From Larix kaempferi (taxonomy: Eukaryota; Streptophyta; Pinopsida; Pinales; Pinaceae), in contig BSBM01000826.1 in the NCBI GenBank assembly GCA_027924585.1, positions 15,640,001 through 15,704,000 of the forward strand: 64,000 nucleotides of DNA. Direction: 5' to 3'. A model generated the notes under the pieces. The model had not been told where the DNA came from and did no database searches. It saw only the letters and a list, made by a program, of their open reading frames with translations. This document shows, in pieces, positions 12,502 through 24,302 of the stretch (within the stretch, counting starts at the first letter, position 1; each line of letters begins with the position of its first letter). A program made the position numbers and the translations under genes.

Positions 12502-13372
12502 TGTAAAGTTTAATTAATCTAGAGATCACTACTCCCTCTGGATGGCCCTGAGATCTCAAGCGGTTTGAGTCTCGATATCAATACATGCTCATATAAATAT
12601 AGACTCAACAAATAGATCTCTTTTACCAAAACTGAAACACATGCAATCACACATAAACACTGAATATACCCTGGAAACCCCTACGGGGAAAAACCAGCAA
12701 ACTGTGGGGCTATCTTCTCTCTCGAGCCCAGAGCATATATAATAGATAAGTACAATACAATGTTACCTCAGTAGTAACTCAATCCTCTGAACAGGACAAA
12801 CTCTAGATCTGCATGCATCGGCTGATGCATGCACTGGAAGAGTGTGTCCTAATTGTCAAATTGGATCTGAGAATCTCTGTAGGTGCCCCTAACTGATCTG
12901 CCTCTCTCTATCACTCTGCTTTGGAAGACATCCAACTGCTCTTCTGAGATATGCGAACTGCTTTGCATGGAGAAATGCGCCCTCCCCTCTAGAAGTCAAA
13001 CACTCGTTCTAAATCAGATCTCAGCAGATCTGAGTTCTGATTGTCACAGACCTTCCTCAATCACTGAGGCAAGGCTACCCTGAAATTCTCAGACACTCAA
13101 CCGTTCAACCGGATGCGGTATGAGTTTCTTCCTCCTCAAAGAATGCGCCCTCCTCTCCAAGGAAAGTCGCCCACCTCTCTATTGAATCAATCTTTGATCA
13201 GTTGTCTCGATAATGAAGACAGACACCTTCTGTCTCCTTATATCAACTCACTGAAAAATTAGGTTTAACAAAAACTTAAAAGTAGGTGCATGCAAAACTC
13301 ACTTTTGCATGCATGCATGCAAACCCTTGCATGCATTTCTTCCCAAACATTTTCCTGGTTAACATTTTAACA
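12502..13372 (-). mobile_element. S3: 0.87-kb solo copia LTR
   Basis: It begins TGTAAAGTTTAATTAATC, ends ACATTTTAACA and is flanked by AGCAG (12497-12501) and AGAAG (13373-13377), a duplication with one change. It is the reverse-orientation relative of S5: the block GATCACTACTCCCT and the segment giving MEKCALPSR occur in both. Sense is minus, from the order of the TATA-like box (13237-13245) and the GGGTTTCCAGGGTATAT block. It carries dense CATGCATG (RY) words at 13303-13340. Confidence 0.85.
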
Positions 13373-13377
13373 AGAAG

Positions 13378-13560
13378 CACATGCAAGAAAAGGGAAAAGC
13401 AAGAAAGAATCCCATTCCCGCAAAAAGTTTCAGAAGACAAAAGATTACTCAAATTACAAGTGTTACAGTTGCCAGAAGATAGGACACATTGCAAGAAACT
13501 GTCCTCACATAAAAGATCAGATCAGAAAAGGAAAGAATAAAAGACATCATGCTTATGCCG
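13378..13560 (+). pseudogene. Copia-A gag zinc knuckle
   Basis: After S3 the frame resumes as a basic stretch followed by CYSCQKIGHIARNC at 13461-13502, a perfect CX2CX4HX4C knuckle as in copia Gag nucleocapsids, which bind element RNA. The HHAYAAEDDEPV segment leads to a TAG at 13580, where copia polyproteins normally continue into protease. Confidence 0.85.
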
Positions 13561-13639
13561 CAGAAGATGATGAACCTGTTTAGAAGAAAGCAAGAGAAGA
13601 TGATTCAAGTGAAGAATGTGTTAATATAACTCTTACAAG

Positions 13640-13810
13640 GACAGTCACTCATGGAAGTGACACATGGCTTGTTGATAGTGGTGCTTCTAAGCACATGACT
13701 GGTTACAAGAATTCTCTCACAAATTTGGTCCAGAAGGATTCACCTCATAAGGTGAAGATCGATGATGATTACTAGTATCCCATAAAAGGGGTAGGATAAG
13801 CCTCCTACAA
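13640..13810 (+). pseudogene. Copia-A protease
   Basis: DTWLVDSGASKHMTGYKNS at about 13660-13716 contains the DSG(A) catalytic motif of retroviral-type aspartic proteases in the copia form. The frame is stopped by TAG at 13773 and TAA at 13797 within the domain. It then continues as KMKDVLYVPGLKKNLLSIS, the conserved end of the copia protease region, in the next segment. Confidence 0.85.
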
Positions 13811-13811
13811 G

Positions 13812-14816
13812 TTGGATTCTGAAAAGCGTATGAAGATGAAAGATGTATTGTATGTACCTGGTTTGAAGAAGAATCTCCTCTCCATTTCAGCATTAGAGGA
13901 ACGTGGATATAGAGTTGCTTTCGTTGATGGTCAAGTTCTCATTTTGCCAAAGGGGAATACTATTGATGATGCTATTGTGATTGGTGTTCAAGAGGGGGGG
14001 GCGCTGTACAATCTGAAGGGACAATTAGATCAAGCATTGGTACATAACATTGTAAATCCAAGTGAGCTATGGCATAGAAGACTTGCTCACATACATTACA
14101 AAGCTTTGCCAATCGTCAGCAAGATGGTTACAGGTCTACCAGAGATTCAGGTGAATCATGATGGTATATGCAAGGGATGTGAACAAGGAAAGAACGTGAA
14201 GAGTTCGTTTCCAAGCAGTGACAACAAAGCCAAAGGAGTTTTGGACATAGTACATTCGCTGGACCGATGTCATCAACATCACTTAGCGAGTACGTATATT
14301 ATGTTTCATTTATTGATGATTACTCACGTAAAACTTGGATCTATTTCTTAAAAGAAAAAAGCGAAGTATTCAACAAGTTCAAGGAATTCAAGGCCCTTGT
14401 AGAGAATCTCTCTGAAAATAAGATAAAGACATTAAGGTCAAATAACGGAGGAGAGTTCACATCAGATGCATTCAAGACATTTTGCATAAAAGTTGGGATT
14501 AAGAGGGAGATGTGCACTCTCTACAATCCTCAACAGAATGGCGTGGTAGAAAGAAAGAATTGGACGATAATGGAAGCAATGAAGGCTATGATTCATGATT
14601 TAGATTTACCATTGCACCTATGGGCAAAGGCAGCCAGAACCGCTGTATATGTGCATAATAGAATTCCTCACCGTGTACTTGGGAACAAGACACCAGAAGA
14701 GATGTTTACAGGAGAGAAGCCAAAGGTCAGCCACCTGAGGATATTTGGCTGTCCTGTATATGTACCTGTTCCCAAGGATAAGAGAACAAAGTTGGATCCT
14801 TCAGGCAAGAAGGGTA
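13812..14816 (+). pseudogene. Copia-A GAG-pre-integrase and integrase core
   Basis: Two overlapping frames cover one domain set. The first (to about 14265) has ELWHRRLAHIHYKALPIVS and CKGCEQGKNVKSSF, the HHCC-type GAG-pre-integrase. A frameshift near 14255-14265 falls at the DVCGPM-type site, so the first catalytic Asp region is damaged. The second frame has FIDDYSRKTWIYFLKEKSEV, then SNNGGEF, where the family has SDNGGEF, so the second catalytic Asp is Asn. The Glu in NGVVERKN is kept. The domain proceeds to KVSHLRIFGCPVYV and is cut at 14816 by S4. It resumes at 25833. Confidence 0.9.
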
Positions 14817-16776
14817 TGTTGTCGCCTTTTACACACCTGGGGTTAACGCAACAGAAATCTTCAAGCTGCTAGGTGCGTCCTTGGGGGCAAGTCTGAGTCA
14901 AGTACTGTCACTTGATCTTGACTCCTCCGTTTAGGCTTAACTCCTAACGAAGCCAAGGGGGGTAGACCCTATTAGTGTTACTAAGGGATTAGATACTTAG
15001 TTCTTCTGGATGAAAGATGTTATTTAAGAGTTTTCTGGGAATTACAACATTTGATCAAGACTCACTGCAAGATAAAATAACCATACAGTATATATGAATA
15101 TAAATATCACGACAAGATATAATTTAAAAGAGATAACCAATATCTCAGACCAGTGCCGTGGAGTCGAATTAAATGCTGCTATAAAAGTAAATGTTTTGCA
15201 ATTGTGTTCTTGGTCAATTTTAGGAATTATTAAGGATGAGTTGATTAGAGGGAAAATGGGAGCTACCGATATACCGTGACATACAAGGAGTAATGTCCGG
15301 AAATTGGGCAAAGGTGGCTCCTCACAAAGACGTGTGGGCTAGAGCGGAGTCTCGAGGGTGTGTTCAATACTACAACAACAAGGATGTAGTCTAACGGTGC
15401 CCTAAGGTCGCTCTCCAGTAGTTTTTGCTTCTCTTGAGAAATTTCCCCACGTTACTCAATGTTCGAGTGCCGGATTTTCACTATCTTGAGGGTTCTTAAT
15501 TTTATTAATGTGAGTAATTATTAATTGTTAGAGAATTAATTAGTTGTTGCACTCTTTTCTGGTTTCCCCGGGACTAGTGTCCGCAGGGGAAAGAGCATAC
15601 TTCGAGAAACAACAGAATAGTTGTTCAAATTTTTAGTGCTTGCAGTATATGAAATCAAATCAATAACTTAATTAAAACAGATGAACCTGTCGAATCTCTG
15701 TGTCACTTTTTGATCAACCTCAACTAATCGGCGATGCCTTTGGGTGGAGGTGAGAGCATACTTCGTGGCAACGAGATTGGCTTTATTCGATGAAAAAAAC
15801 ACGGGAATTAACTAACTAATCAAAGTATACACCCTGCACAAAATGTTAGAAAAAATTATGCCACAAAAAGGAACACGCGAATCCCCCCAGGGGGGATGGG
15901 ATGTGGGCGTTGTGTAGCCCACATACTCTCGTTTAATAATTTTACAATGCTTGTTGGAAGAAGTGCCTCTTAGTCCTTTTAAATTAGGATCTAAGGGCAT
16001 ACAATCTTATAGAATGAAGCTTTGGTGAAATAGGGTCCTTGGGAAGTGTTTTTGTCACCTTTTGGCAAAAATTGGCCAGAGTTTCCTTCTCTTTTTTGTT
16101 GGACCTGCTAAAAACCAGCAAGCTAAAATTACAAGATTAGTGGTTCGAACATATAAAAATACATCAAAATTACAAAATCTATACTTGTAAAAAAGATGGA
16201 AATTATTTGGCGTTTTTAAGTATAGAAAAGCTTGATCTAGATCTATGAATTTAGCTTTGAAAATATGACTTATCTAGATCTGTTTGAGATGCAAGAGATA
16301 AAATATTTAAGCTTTTAGATTTATTCTACTTGCTCCAAAATGAACGGAAAGGGAAAGAAAAGTTTGTTTATTTGAAAGAGATAGAAGGAGCCAAAACCAA
16401 GCCTTTAGCTTGCAAGATTTGGAGAACCAATGGTGTCTTCAAAACAAAAAAAATGTCAGCAGAAATGATGTGACCAGCTGATAAGTTTGGAAGAAGAGTC
16501 AAACTAGATCCGCTTCCTACGCTCAACACTCTATCCTGTACAGTCTCAAGAACACTTACACATAAACGTGATTAAATCCAGTATATTAATCAAAAGAGAC
16601 AAGAAGGGCATTAGTATAACTAATTACATGTGTTGCTTCTAAATCTCTAAATAATTAAATCCAAATAAGCAAATCAAAGTCAATGAATGCTTACTCTACA
16701 GGCTCAAAGGCCTTTCTAAGCTAGATCAAATCACAATTTATAATATAAGAGTACAAAGAAACTACACTAGGTATAC

Positions 16777-17381
16777 TGTTAAAAATCAATATGCTAAGAC
16801 AGAAAATAGCAGCATTACATTCCATTTTCACAATAATAGCATATACAGGATCACTGAAGAAACAACAAGCATAGCATAAACACAAGAGACAGAGATTTAT
16901 CCTGGGAAACCCTCATGGGGTAGAAAACCCAGCAAAGCTTCCTCAATATAGATGACCAGCAATATACAAAGATGAAAACCCTGAGCATAAGCTCCTTCTC
17001 CTCCATAGCAGACCTCTCCTCCACAAATGCGCCTTTCTCAAGTGAGAGTGTGTGTATAATGAGGAACACACCTCCTCTATTTATACACTTCTCTGATATG
17101 TATTTTACACAAGTACATGTAGGCTCGTATTTAACCATTAGGTTAAATACCCCATTATAACTGACTGGGCCGACCCCTCTAGGGTGGTCTAATAACCCTT
17201 TGACCCACATAACACATTTAGGGCCGACCCCCACTAGGGAAGTCTAATAACCCGAGTTACCACATTCCGACGGAGGAATAAACATCTCCGGATATACAAT
17301 AAGATCTTCACGGAGGAATGAATCATCTCCGGAATAATAAAGTACAAATATAATATTCTTTGAAGTTACAATATCTCAACA
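16777..17381 (-). repeat. CopT-1 3' LTR
   Basis: 605 bp, sense TGTTGAGATATTG to TTTTTAACA. The TATA box (CTATTTATA on the + strand, 17077-17085) and the block CCTGGGAAACCCTCATGGGG match the other CopT LTRs. The 127-residue open frame inside it is LTR sequence, not a gene. Confidence 0.95.
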
Positions 17382-17391
17382 CTCCCCCTTA
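17382..17391 (-). promoter_or_regulatory. CopT-1 polypurine tract next to the 3' LTR
   Basis: The minus strand reads TAAGGGGGAG immediately before the LTR start, the usual form and position of a copia plus-strand primer site. Confidence 0.9.
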
Positions 17392-17559
17392 ACGAGAAGG
17401 ATATTATAACAGCATCTGCCCGAGCAAGGAGTCATCAACATCATACATGATACATCTTTAAATCACTGGAAGCTTTCTCAACATCATCAGTAACTCAAGT
17501 AGTTACTGGAACATCACTGTCAACATCAATCATCAACATCACGATCTTTAGCATCGTCT

Positions 17560-18170
17560 TCATACGATCAGCAGCATCGTCATCACACGATCAGCAGCAT
17601 CGTCATCACACGATCAGCAGCATCGTCATCACACGATCAGCAGCATCGTCATCACACGATCAGCAGCATCGTCATCACACGATCAACAGCATCGTCATCA
17701 TACGATCAGTAGCATCGTCATCACATGATCAGCAGCATCGTCATCACACGATCAGCAGCATCGTCATCACACGATCATCATCATCATCGTCACACGATCA
17801 TCAATATCGTCATCACACGATCATCAGCATCGTCATCACACGATCATCAGCATCGTCATCATACGATCATCAGCATCGTCATCACACGATCATCAGGATC
17901 GTCATCACACGATCAGCAGCATTGTCATCACACGATCAGCAGCATCGTCATCACACGATCATCATCATCATCGTCACACGATCATCATCATCATCGTCAC
18001 ACGATCATCAATATCGTCATCACACGATCATCAGCATCGTCATCACACGATCATCAGCATCGTCATCATACGATCATCAGCATCGTCATCACACGATCAG
18101 CAGCATCGTCATCACACGATCAGCAGCATCGTCATCACACGATCAGCAGCATCATCATCACACGATCAGA
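17560..18170. repeat. CopT-1 array A, 23-bp units
   Basis: About 26 units close to CGTCATCACACGATCAGCAG plus CAT; the motif ACACGA recurs at 17585, 17608 and 17631. Most units pair ACGAT with ATCGT across a loop of about 7 bases. A variant with CATCATCAT in place of CAGCAG occurs in the second half. The region is open in two + frames because the unit lacks stops; it is not considered coding. The same unit occurs inverted in CopT-2 at 44960-45240. Confidence 0.92.
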
Positions 18171-18255
18171 TTTACAGGATGATCAATCCTGCTCTCTTTA
18201 GGACATGAGTCCATGGATGATGCAATCCAGATCAAGTTCCAGGATGATCAATCCC

Positions 18256-18684
18256 TATCACAACTACAGAGCCAGCCCTGTTTCATGCTGGATGTATCAC
18301 AACTACAGAGCCAGCCCTGTTTCATGCTGGATGTGTCACAACTACAGAGCCAGCCCTGTTTCATGCTGGATGTATCACAACTACAGAGCCAGCCCTGTTT
18401 CATGCTGGATGTATCACAACCACAGAGCCAGCCCTGTTTCATGCTGGATGTATCACAACCACAGAGCCAGCCCTGTTTCATGCTGGATGTATCACAACCA
18501 CAGAGCCAGCCCTGTTTCATGCTGGATGTATCACAACCACAGAGCCAGCCCTGTTTCATGCTGGATGTATCACAACCACAGAGCCAGCCCTGTTTCATGC
18601 TGGATGTATCACAACCACAGAGCCAGCCCTGTTTCATGCTGGATGTATCACAACTACAGAGCCAGCCCTGTTTCATGCTGGATG
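18256..18684. repeat. CopT-1 array B, eleven 39-bp units
   Basis: Units with CACAGAGCCAGCCCTG and TTTCATGCTGGATG repeat exactly every 39 bp with a few C/T and G/A variants. Each has CCAGC and GCTGG separated by 10 bases. Because 39 is divisible by three, several frames on both strands stay open (160, 159 and 142 codons). This array is absent from CopT-2 and CopT-3. Confidence 0.93.
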
Positions 18685-18769
18685 TAACCTAGAGTAATTC
18701 TAGGATTTGTCACGTACATTTTGAACCGAGGTCCAGGGACGATTCAGTCCTGTTGTTCAGTTATCGGAG

Positions 18770-19350
18770 ACCTCATGTCTACGGCTCTTCTTTAGGACTG
18801 AAGTCCGGGAATGATCCAATCCCCTCACATGTTCATAAAGAACTTCATTATCGAAGACATACGTCTACGGCTCTTCTTTCGGACTGAAGTCCAGGAATGA
18901 TCCAATCCCTTCACATGTTCATCAAGAACTTCATTATCGAAGACATACGTCTACGGCTCTCTTTAGGACTGAAAGTCCAGGGATGATCCAATCCCCTCAA
19001 CTGTCCACTAAGGACTTCATTCTCGGAGACCTCACGTCTACGACTCTCTTTAGGACTGAAAGTCCAGGGATGATCCAATCCCCTCAACTGTCCACTAAGG
19101 ACTTCATTCTCGGAGACCTCACGTCTACGGCTCTCTTTAGGACTGAAAGTCCAGGGATGATCCAATCCCCTCAACTGTCCACTAAGGACTTCATTCTCGG
19201 AGACCTCACGTCTACGGCTCTCTTTAGGACTTGAAAGTCCAGGGATGATCCAATCCTCTCAACTGTCCACTAAGGACTTCATTCTCGGAGACCTCATGTC
19301 TACGGCTCTCTTTAGGACTTGAAAGTCCAGGGATGATCCAATCCTCTCAC
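18770..19350. repeat. CopT-1 array C, about 87-bp units
   Basis: Six to seven units contain CTACGGCTCTCTTTAGGACT, CCAGGGATGATCCAATCCCC and CAACTGTCCACTAAGGACTT. Early units are more diverged and lack the last block. Inverted repeats include GGACT/AGTCC and GGGAT/ATCCC. The same unit occurs inverted in CopT-2. A related single 44-bp unit (CACGTACATTTTGAACC) precedes it at 18709. Confidence 0.9.
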
Positions 19351-19359
19351 ATGTTCATC

Positions 19360-19690
19360 AAGAACATGTATCCTCATCATCATAACATGTATCACCTCAA
19401 CATGCATCATCAAAACATGTAAAACCACAACATGTATCATCATCATCAAAACATGTATAACCACAACATGTATCATCAACATCAAAACATATAGGACATG
19501 TATCATCAACATCAAGACATGTATAACCACAACATGTATTATCATCATCAAAACATGTATAACATGTATCATCAACATCAAGACATGTATACATCACAAC
19601 TAGCATGTATTCTTACTAATACACCAAAACATGTATACATCTAGCATGTATTCTCACCAATACATCTATCATCAAAAGCATGTATAAGTA
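19360..19690. repeat. CopT-1 array D, ACATGTAT repeats
   Basis: Words such as AACATGTATCATCA, AACATCAAAACATGTATA and ACCACAACATGT recur at variable spacing. ACATGT is itself palindromic. The region corresponds in position to the GTATCGGTAGGATAC array of CopT-2. Confidence 0.75.
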
Positions 19691-19817
19691 AAGCTAAGTA
19701 TTCTAAGTATAAGAGTCCTAAATCTAAATATTTCTAAGTAACTGGGTGTAGAGAACAAGTTACCTCATCAACGACCTTGTTGTTTGATGAGACAATCTCA
19801 TCAGTAGTGGCTATACT

Positions 19818-19833
19818 ACTCCCCCTTTCGAGG
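19818..19833 (-). promoter_or_regulatory. CopT-1 second polypurine-like site at the end of the RNase H tail
   Basis: The minus strand reads CCTCGAAAGGGGGAGT directly after the end of the pol remnant, where an ordinary copia element would have its PPT and 3' LTR. The tandem arrays lie between this site and the LTR-adjacent tract. Confidence 0.8.
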
Positions 19834-20580
19834 AGGGTCCTTTTGAACTACACCAAGCTTGTCTCGGAAGTATTCAAACTTCACTCGAGATAGAGGTTTG
19901 GTTGGTAACTTCTTCACTTGACGTAGAGGCTTGGTTAGTACAACGGTAACCTGTTACAAATTCAAACTTTTAGAGTTCCTTTCTGTGTCATATCTTGTTA
20001 GTTCCCTATGTTCTTTGACTTATCATGGAACACTAGATTCTATGTCATCTTGATACAACTCTAATTATCACATAGGATCTCAGTTGGTTCTATCTCTAAG
20101 TCAAACAATCCTAAAGCCAAACTTCTTCACAACTAGCAGAGCAAGCAGCCATATATTCCGCTTGTGCTGAGAGCCACACTAGACTGCTTCCAGCTAAACC
20201 ACGAGATCATGGCTAATCCCAGACAATAACATCCTCTCGATGTGTTCTTCTTGTCTGATACACTTCCTGCCCAAACAGAATCTGAATAGCCATCTGAAGT
20301 CATGATCTTCAAGATAGCATAGATCAAATTCTATCGTGTCCTTTATGTGCCTCATCACATACTTTGCAACTATCAGGTAAACACATCTAGTTTCCACTAG
20401 ATACTAACTCAAGGTGTTCATAACAAAGCATATATCTTAACCTAGTATATGTTAAATATATCAAAGACCCAATAATTTGACTGAACAGAGTTATATCCAC
20501 TAACTCCAACACCTCAAGTCATATTTCTCATCATACTTTCCCTGGTTGAGAAATATTCCTTCTGAGCCTTGCCATACTTC
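19834..20580 (-). pseudogene. CopT-1 RT/RNase H C-terminal remnant
   Basis: Minus-strand fragments in more than one frame match the end of copia Pol: a LIVAKYVMRHIKDTIEFDL segment (RT/RNase H connection), then DGYSDSVWAGSVSDKKNTS and ISWFSWKQSSVALSTS, the RNase H signature with the ALST motif. The tail after that (toward 19834) corresponds to the LTKPLSRVKFEYFRDKLGV end seen better in CopT-2. Frameshifts separate the parts. It cannot make an active enzyme. Confidence 0.85.
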
Positions 20581-22199
20581 CAGACCTAGGAAGTAAAGCA
20601 TCAATTTGAGATCTTTCATTTTTCATTTCTGCATTGAATGATCTTCTGCATATCTATCTGTGCCATCTCTCGTTAGATGGGTCTACTGATATGAGCCTCA
20701 ATATCATTCGAACTCTGTGGTGAGTTCCTTCTTGCATCCATGTCATGTGTGTATCATATTCAACCTTGTGGCAAAGGGTTGAGATCCACATCACCCATGG
20801 TGAACATTAAGCTTATCAAATTATTATCGATCCTAGGTACCTATACAGAACCTGATTCATACTTCTTCTTTAATTACACCATACTTGGAGCAAACATCTT
20901 GTCGTGATTCTCTTCCCCTTTCTAAGAGAATCTTCTAGCCATGAGCCTTCTATATTTTGTTTGATTTGTAAATCTTCTTGTTTGAACATCCGCCACTTGT
21001 ACGGTGTCCATCATTCTTCATGACCTTTCCTACAAATCAAAATTAAGTACATGATTAGTAATACTTCATAATCATCAAAAGATAACCCATTATGCATACA
21101 GATATCATTTACATAGTGATGCAACTATTTTGACCAATACTTTGGCACAACACTTTCCCATATCCTGTATGCATACAGTGGCTATCTAGATGCCTTCCAT
21201 CTCTACCAGAACATACTATCAAGAGTGTGCACAACTCTCAGCATGTCAGCAAAGAGGTTTCATTCTAGACAAGCAACAATGGAATGTTTGTCCAAACATA
21301 TGCACATTAGTTGTATACTGTTCAATGCTCTATGAATGTTTACACTCAGCATTATATATTCTAGGAATACAAATATGCATGCAGGCAATATCATTACTAT
21401 TTCAAATAGCAACTCAAATACTTATCTTTTATGTTTGTGTGGCTGCCTCCCGCTTGATCTTCTGTATGTCTTTTGAACTTCTATTCATTCTGTACCACTG
21501 TGCATGCTCAAGAGTCATCCTCATAATCTCATACACAAACATACACTCATTAGTATATTCTAAATGCTATCAAAACATTATAGTACTAAATAATCTTGAA
21601 AACGTATAGTCATGATTGTAGTTAATAAACATTAGTATTCAAGATTTCAGGGAAGTCTTCTTTTACTCATGCATATCATTGATAAAAGATATAATATGCA
21701 TAATCCCTTGATTACTAACTTTATGAATAAGCATAACCAATCATTCCAAGTATACTTATATAAGGGATCCTAACACAAGGTAAGATTCATGGGAAACATA
21801 CCTGGATTAGTATACCTACTTGGTTATGTACAACATACCTAAACAATCTCTTCAATGATTTAGAGATCCTGAGCTAGAACCTGCATGTCTCATAGGTTAA
21901 GCATAATATAACAAAGTCATACATACCTCATAAGTAGAACAAAGATTATGGATGAGTCTTTGTCTTCATGTTTTCATGGTCATGGAGCCTGATTTGTCTT
22001 TTGTGATGTACCTGTATCTTGTTAGCAGACAACCTCAACCTCACACAACACCATAATGCCTTAGTACAATCATAAGTGTCAACACCCTAACCAATGAATA
22101 TCTTCTATCATGCATTCATAATTTTGTTAAGGTGATACAACAAATCTAAAATCAAGATTAACTGTAATAACATGAAGACAAACATACCATAAACAAATC
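20581..22199 (-). other. CopT-1 middle region, no recognisable coding
   Basis: This 1.6-kb part lies between the RT tail and the gag stub and matches CopT-2 (about 40800-42380) in inverted order. No domain motif was found. The 139-residue + strand open frame at 21190-21609 is antisense to the element and has no known pattern. Confidence 0.5.
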
Positions 22200-22360
22200 T
22201 CAAAACATACCTCGATGAGTCATACCTATCGAGATCGCTTGTAATCTCCTTATGTAAAGCCTTAGCCTCATCTCCCTCTGAAACATGAACTCCTTCACTT
22301 ATGTAGGTGACCAATCCATCTTCTTCTAGGATTAACCCTATCCACTTGATTTGCAAGAAC
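22200..22360 (-). pseudogene. CopT-1 gag stub
   Basis: The minus strand encodes a short piece, LILEEDGLVTYISEGVHVSE then GDEAKALHKEITSD. This aligns with the Copia-A Gag N-terminus (LILEENDLEKYVEEEV, EGDKA), so it is the beginning of gag. The rest of gag is missing. Confidence 0.75.
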
Positions 22361-22379
22361 TGGACCTGGAGCTGGATAT

Positions 22380-23680
22380 GGGTTTGTCAGAGAAACCCCA
22401 AAAATTCAAACTTTGAATTTCAAACTTCCGAAAGGATAGAGATATGCGCCTTGATGAGCTGATCAAACTGATATATTCAGAATTTGAAAACTGCAAAGTT
22501 TTACTCCTCAATTTTGCCTTTGAAACTTTCGGATTCACTGGACGTGACCCTGAACTGGGGTTTGATGAAGCCCACTCTTTTGCCCCATCAAAAATTTTGA
22601 TCCAAAGCTCTAAGCTTCTATTTTTCTGAGGAGCTTCCAGCCGTGGTCACAGATTTCAAAAATTTCCATTTTTACAGAAGCCCTAATTTTCCGCTTTTCT
22701 GACCAAAGTCCCGAACTAGGGTCTAATCAAGCCCGGCCTTCTGCCCAACCAAAAATTCTGATCTTGGTCTCTAAATTTCTATTTTGATGAGTAGCATCCA
22801 GCCGTGGTCTCCGATTACAAAAATTCCAACTTTCTCCAAAGCCCTAAATTCCGGAAGTCATGAATGAAGGTACCAAAAAATAATTCTGTTTTGACAGAAA
22901 TATGTACCTGATTGTTTCTGGTGTAACTCTGAAATTTTTGATCCACAGGGTCTGAAAAAGTTTCCTGAGATAGCCTGACCTGTTATCTTTCCATCCTGAC
23001 AGGTCTGACCTCAATTGGATTCTCTGAGAGAGAGTTATGCCAAATGTCGCAACGTGACCTGTTTTGGGAAAATACAGGAGAGCGAACTTGTACGGCGTGC
23101 CACGTGTCACTGTTTGACCTTCGGCCTCTGAAAAAGTTTTCTGAGATAGCTCGGCCTTTTATCTTTCCATTCTGACAGGTCTGACCTCAATTGGATTTTC
23201 TGAGAGAGAGTTATGCCAAGTGTCGCAACGTGACCTGTTTATGGGATAATACAGGAGAGCGCACTTGTACGGAGTGCCACGTGTCACTGGTTCAACTTCG
23301 GCCTCTGAAAACGTTTTCTGAGATAGTGCAGACTGTGTACTACCTGTCACTTTTTACGAAATTTCATTTGGAGCTTCCTAGCCCAAGATATGACCTTTTT
23401 CCCAAGGTCACCTTATTTTGACTCAGATCTGGAAGAGGCACAAACCCTATATTGTACAGATCATAAATCACAAAGTACAACGAATTAGAGGTTGTCCTTT
23501 GGACACAAGGTACCTGGAGATTTTAGCTTCGTCCTGTAACAATTTCAGATCCGAAAACTTCGCCAAAACGGATTTATAGCGAAAGTGCTACGATGACTGG
23601 TTTTTGCTATGTAAAACCCTAACCTTCAAATTGTCGTAAGTAAAGCAAGTGTCTTTAGTGCCATACCTTGTCTTCCTTCA
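22380..23680 (-). repeat. CopT-1 leader with internal duplications
   Basis: Two kinds of repeat are visible. A block with CAGCCGTGGTC and TTGGTCTCTAAATTTC-like sequence occurs twice (about 22490-22680 and 22690-22850). A block with TCTGACCTCAATTGGATT, GAGAGAGTTATGCCAA and CACGTGTCAC repeats at a 176-177 bp period (starts at 22951, 23127 and 23304). The same organisation is present in CopT-2 and partly in CopT-3, so the duplications predate these copies. Confidence 0.85.
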
Positions 23681-23697
23681 GGTTAGCTCTGATACCA
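23681..23697 (-). promoter_or_regulatory. CopT-1 primer-binding site
   Basis: The minus strand reads TGGTATCAGAGCTAACC directly after the 5' LTR: a full copia initiator-Met PBS. Confidence 0.93.
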
Positions 23698-24302
23698 TGT
23701 TAAAAATCAATATGCTAAGACAGAAAATAGCAGCATTACATTCCATTTTCACAATAATAGCATATACAGGATCACTGAAGAAACAACAAGCATAGCATAA
23801 ACACAAGAGACAGAGATTTATCCTGGGAAACCCTCATGGGGTAGAAAACCCAGCAAAGCTTCCTCAATATAGATGACCAGCAATATACAAAGATGAAAAC
23901 CCTGAGCATAAGCTCCTTCTCCTCCATAGCAGACCTCTCCTCCACAAATGCGCCTTTCTCAAGTGAGAGTGTGTGTATAATGAGGAACACACCTCCTCTA
24001 TTTATACACTTCTCTGATATGTATTTTACACAAGTACATGTAGGCTCGTATTTAACCATTAGGTTAAATACCCCATTATAACTGACTGGGCCGACCCCTC
24101 TAGGGTGGTCTAATAACCCTTTGACCCACATAACACATTTAGGGCCGACCCCCACTAGGGAAGTCTAATAACCCGAGTTACCACATTCCGACGGAGGAAT
24201 AAACATCTCCGGATATACAATAAGATCTTCACGGAGGAATGAATCATCTCCGGAATAATAAAGTACAAATATAATATTCTTTGAAGTTACAATATCTCAA
24301 CA
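23698..24302 (-). repeat. CopT-1 5' LTR
   Basis: Line-by-line comparison with 16777-17381 found no difference in 605 bp. TATA box on the minus strand at 23998-24006. Confidence 0.95.

Larger units (their letters stand above)
16777..24302 (-). mobile_element. CopT-1: young non-autonomous copia element with tandem arrays
   Basis: The element is 7526 bp on the minus strand, flanked by TATAC at 16772-16776 and 24303-24307. In element order: 5' LTR 24302-23698, PBS, a leader of about 1.3 kb with internal duplications, a gag stub, a noncoding middle, an RT/RNase H tail, a polypurine site, four tandem-repeat regions, a second polypurine site and the 3' LTR. The LTRs are identical over 605 bp. Without gag, protease, integrase and most of RT it would need proteins from a partner element. 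The partner is not in this window. Confidence 0.93.

Noticed and set aside
16851-17234. 127-codon frame seen twice (also 23772-24155)
   Set aside because: Contained in the LTR pair of CopT-1; duplicated only because the LTRs are.
17560-18170. CRISPR-like regular repeat
   Set aside because: No unique spacers between repeats; it is a plain tandem array in a plant retroelement.
17725-18201. 158- and 86-codon open frames (His/Ser-rich) on the + strand
   Set aside because: They lie fully within the 23-bp array; the repeat has few stops, and the frames have no start context or known motif.
18205-18692. Three overlapping frames of 142-160 codons on both strands
   Set aside because: Products of a 39-bp repeat (13 codons), which keeps any stop-free frame open; no evidence for a repeat protein.
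21190-21609. 139-codon + frame, Cys/Ile-rich
   Set aside because: Antisense to CopT-1, no family pattern, not conserved as an open frame in CopT-2.
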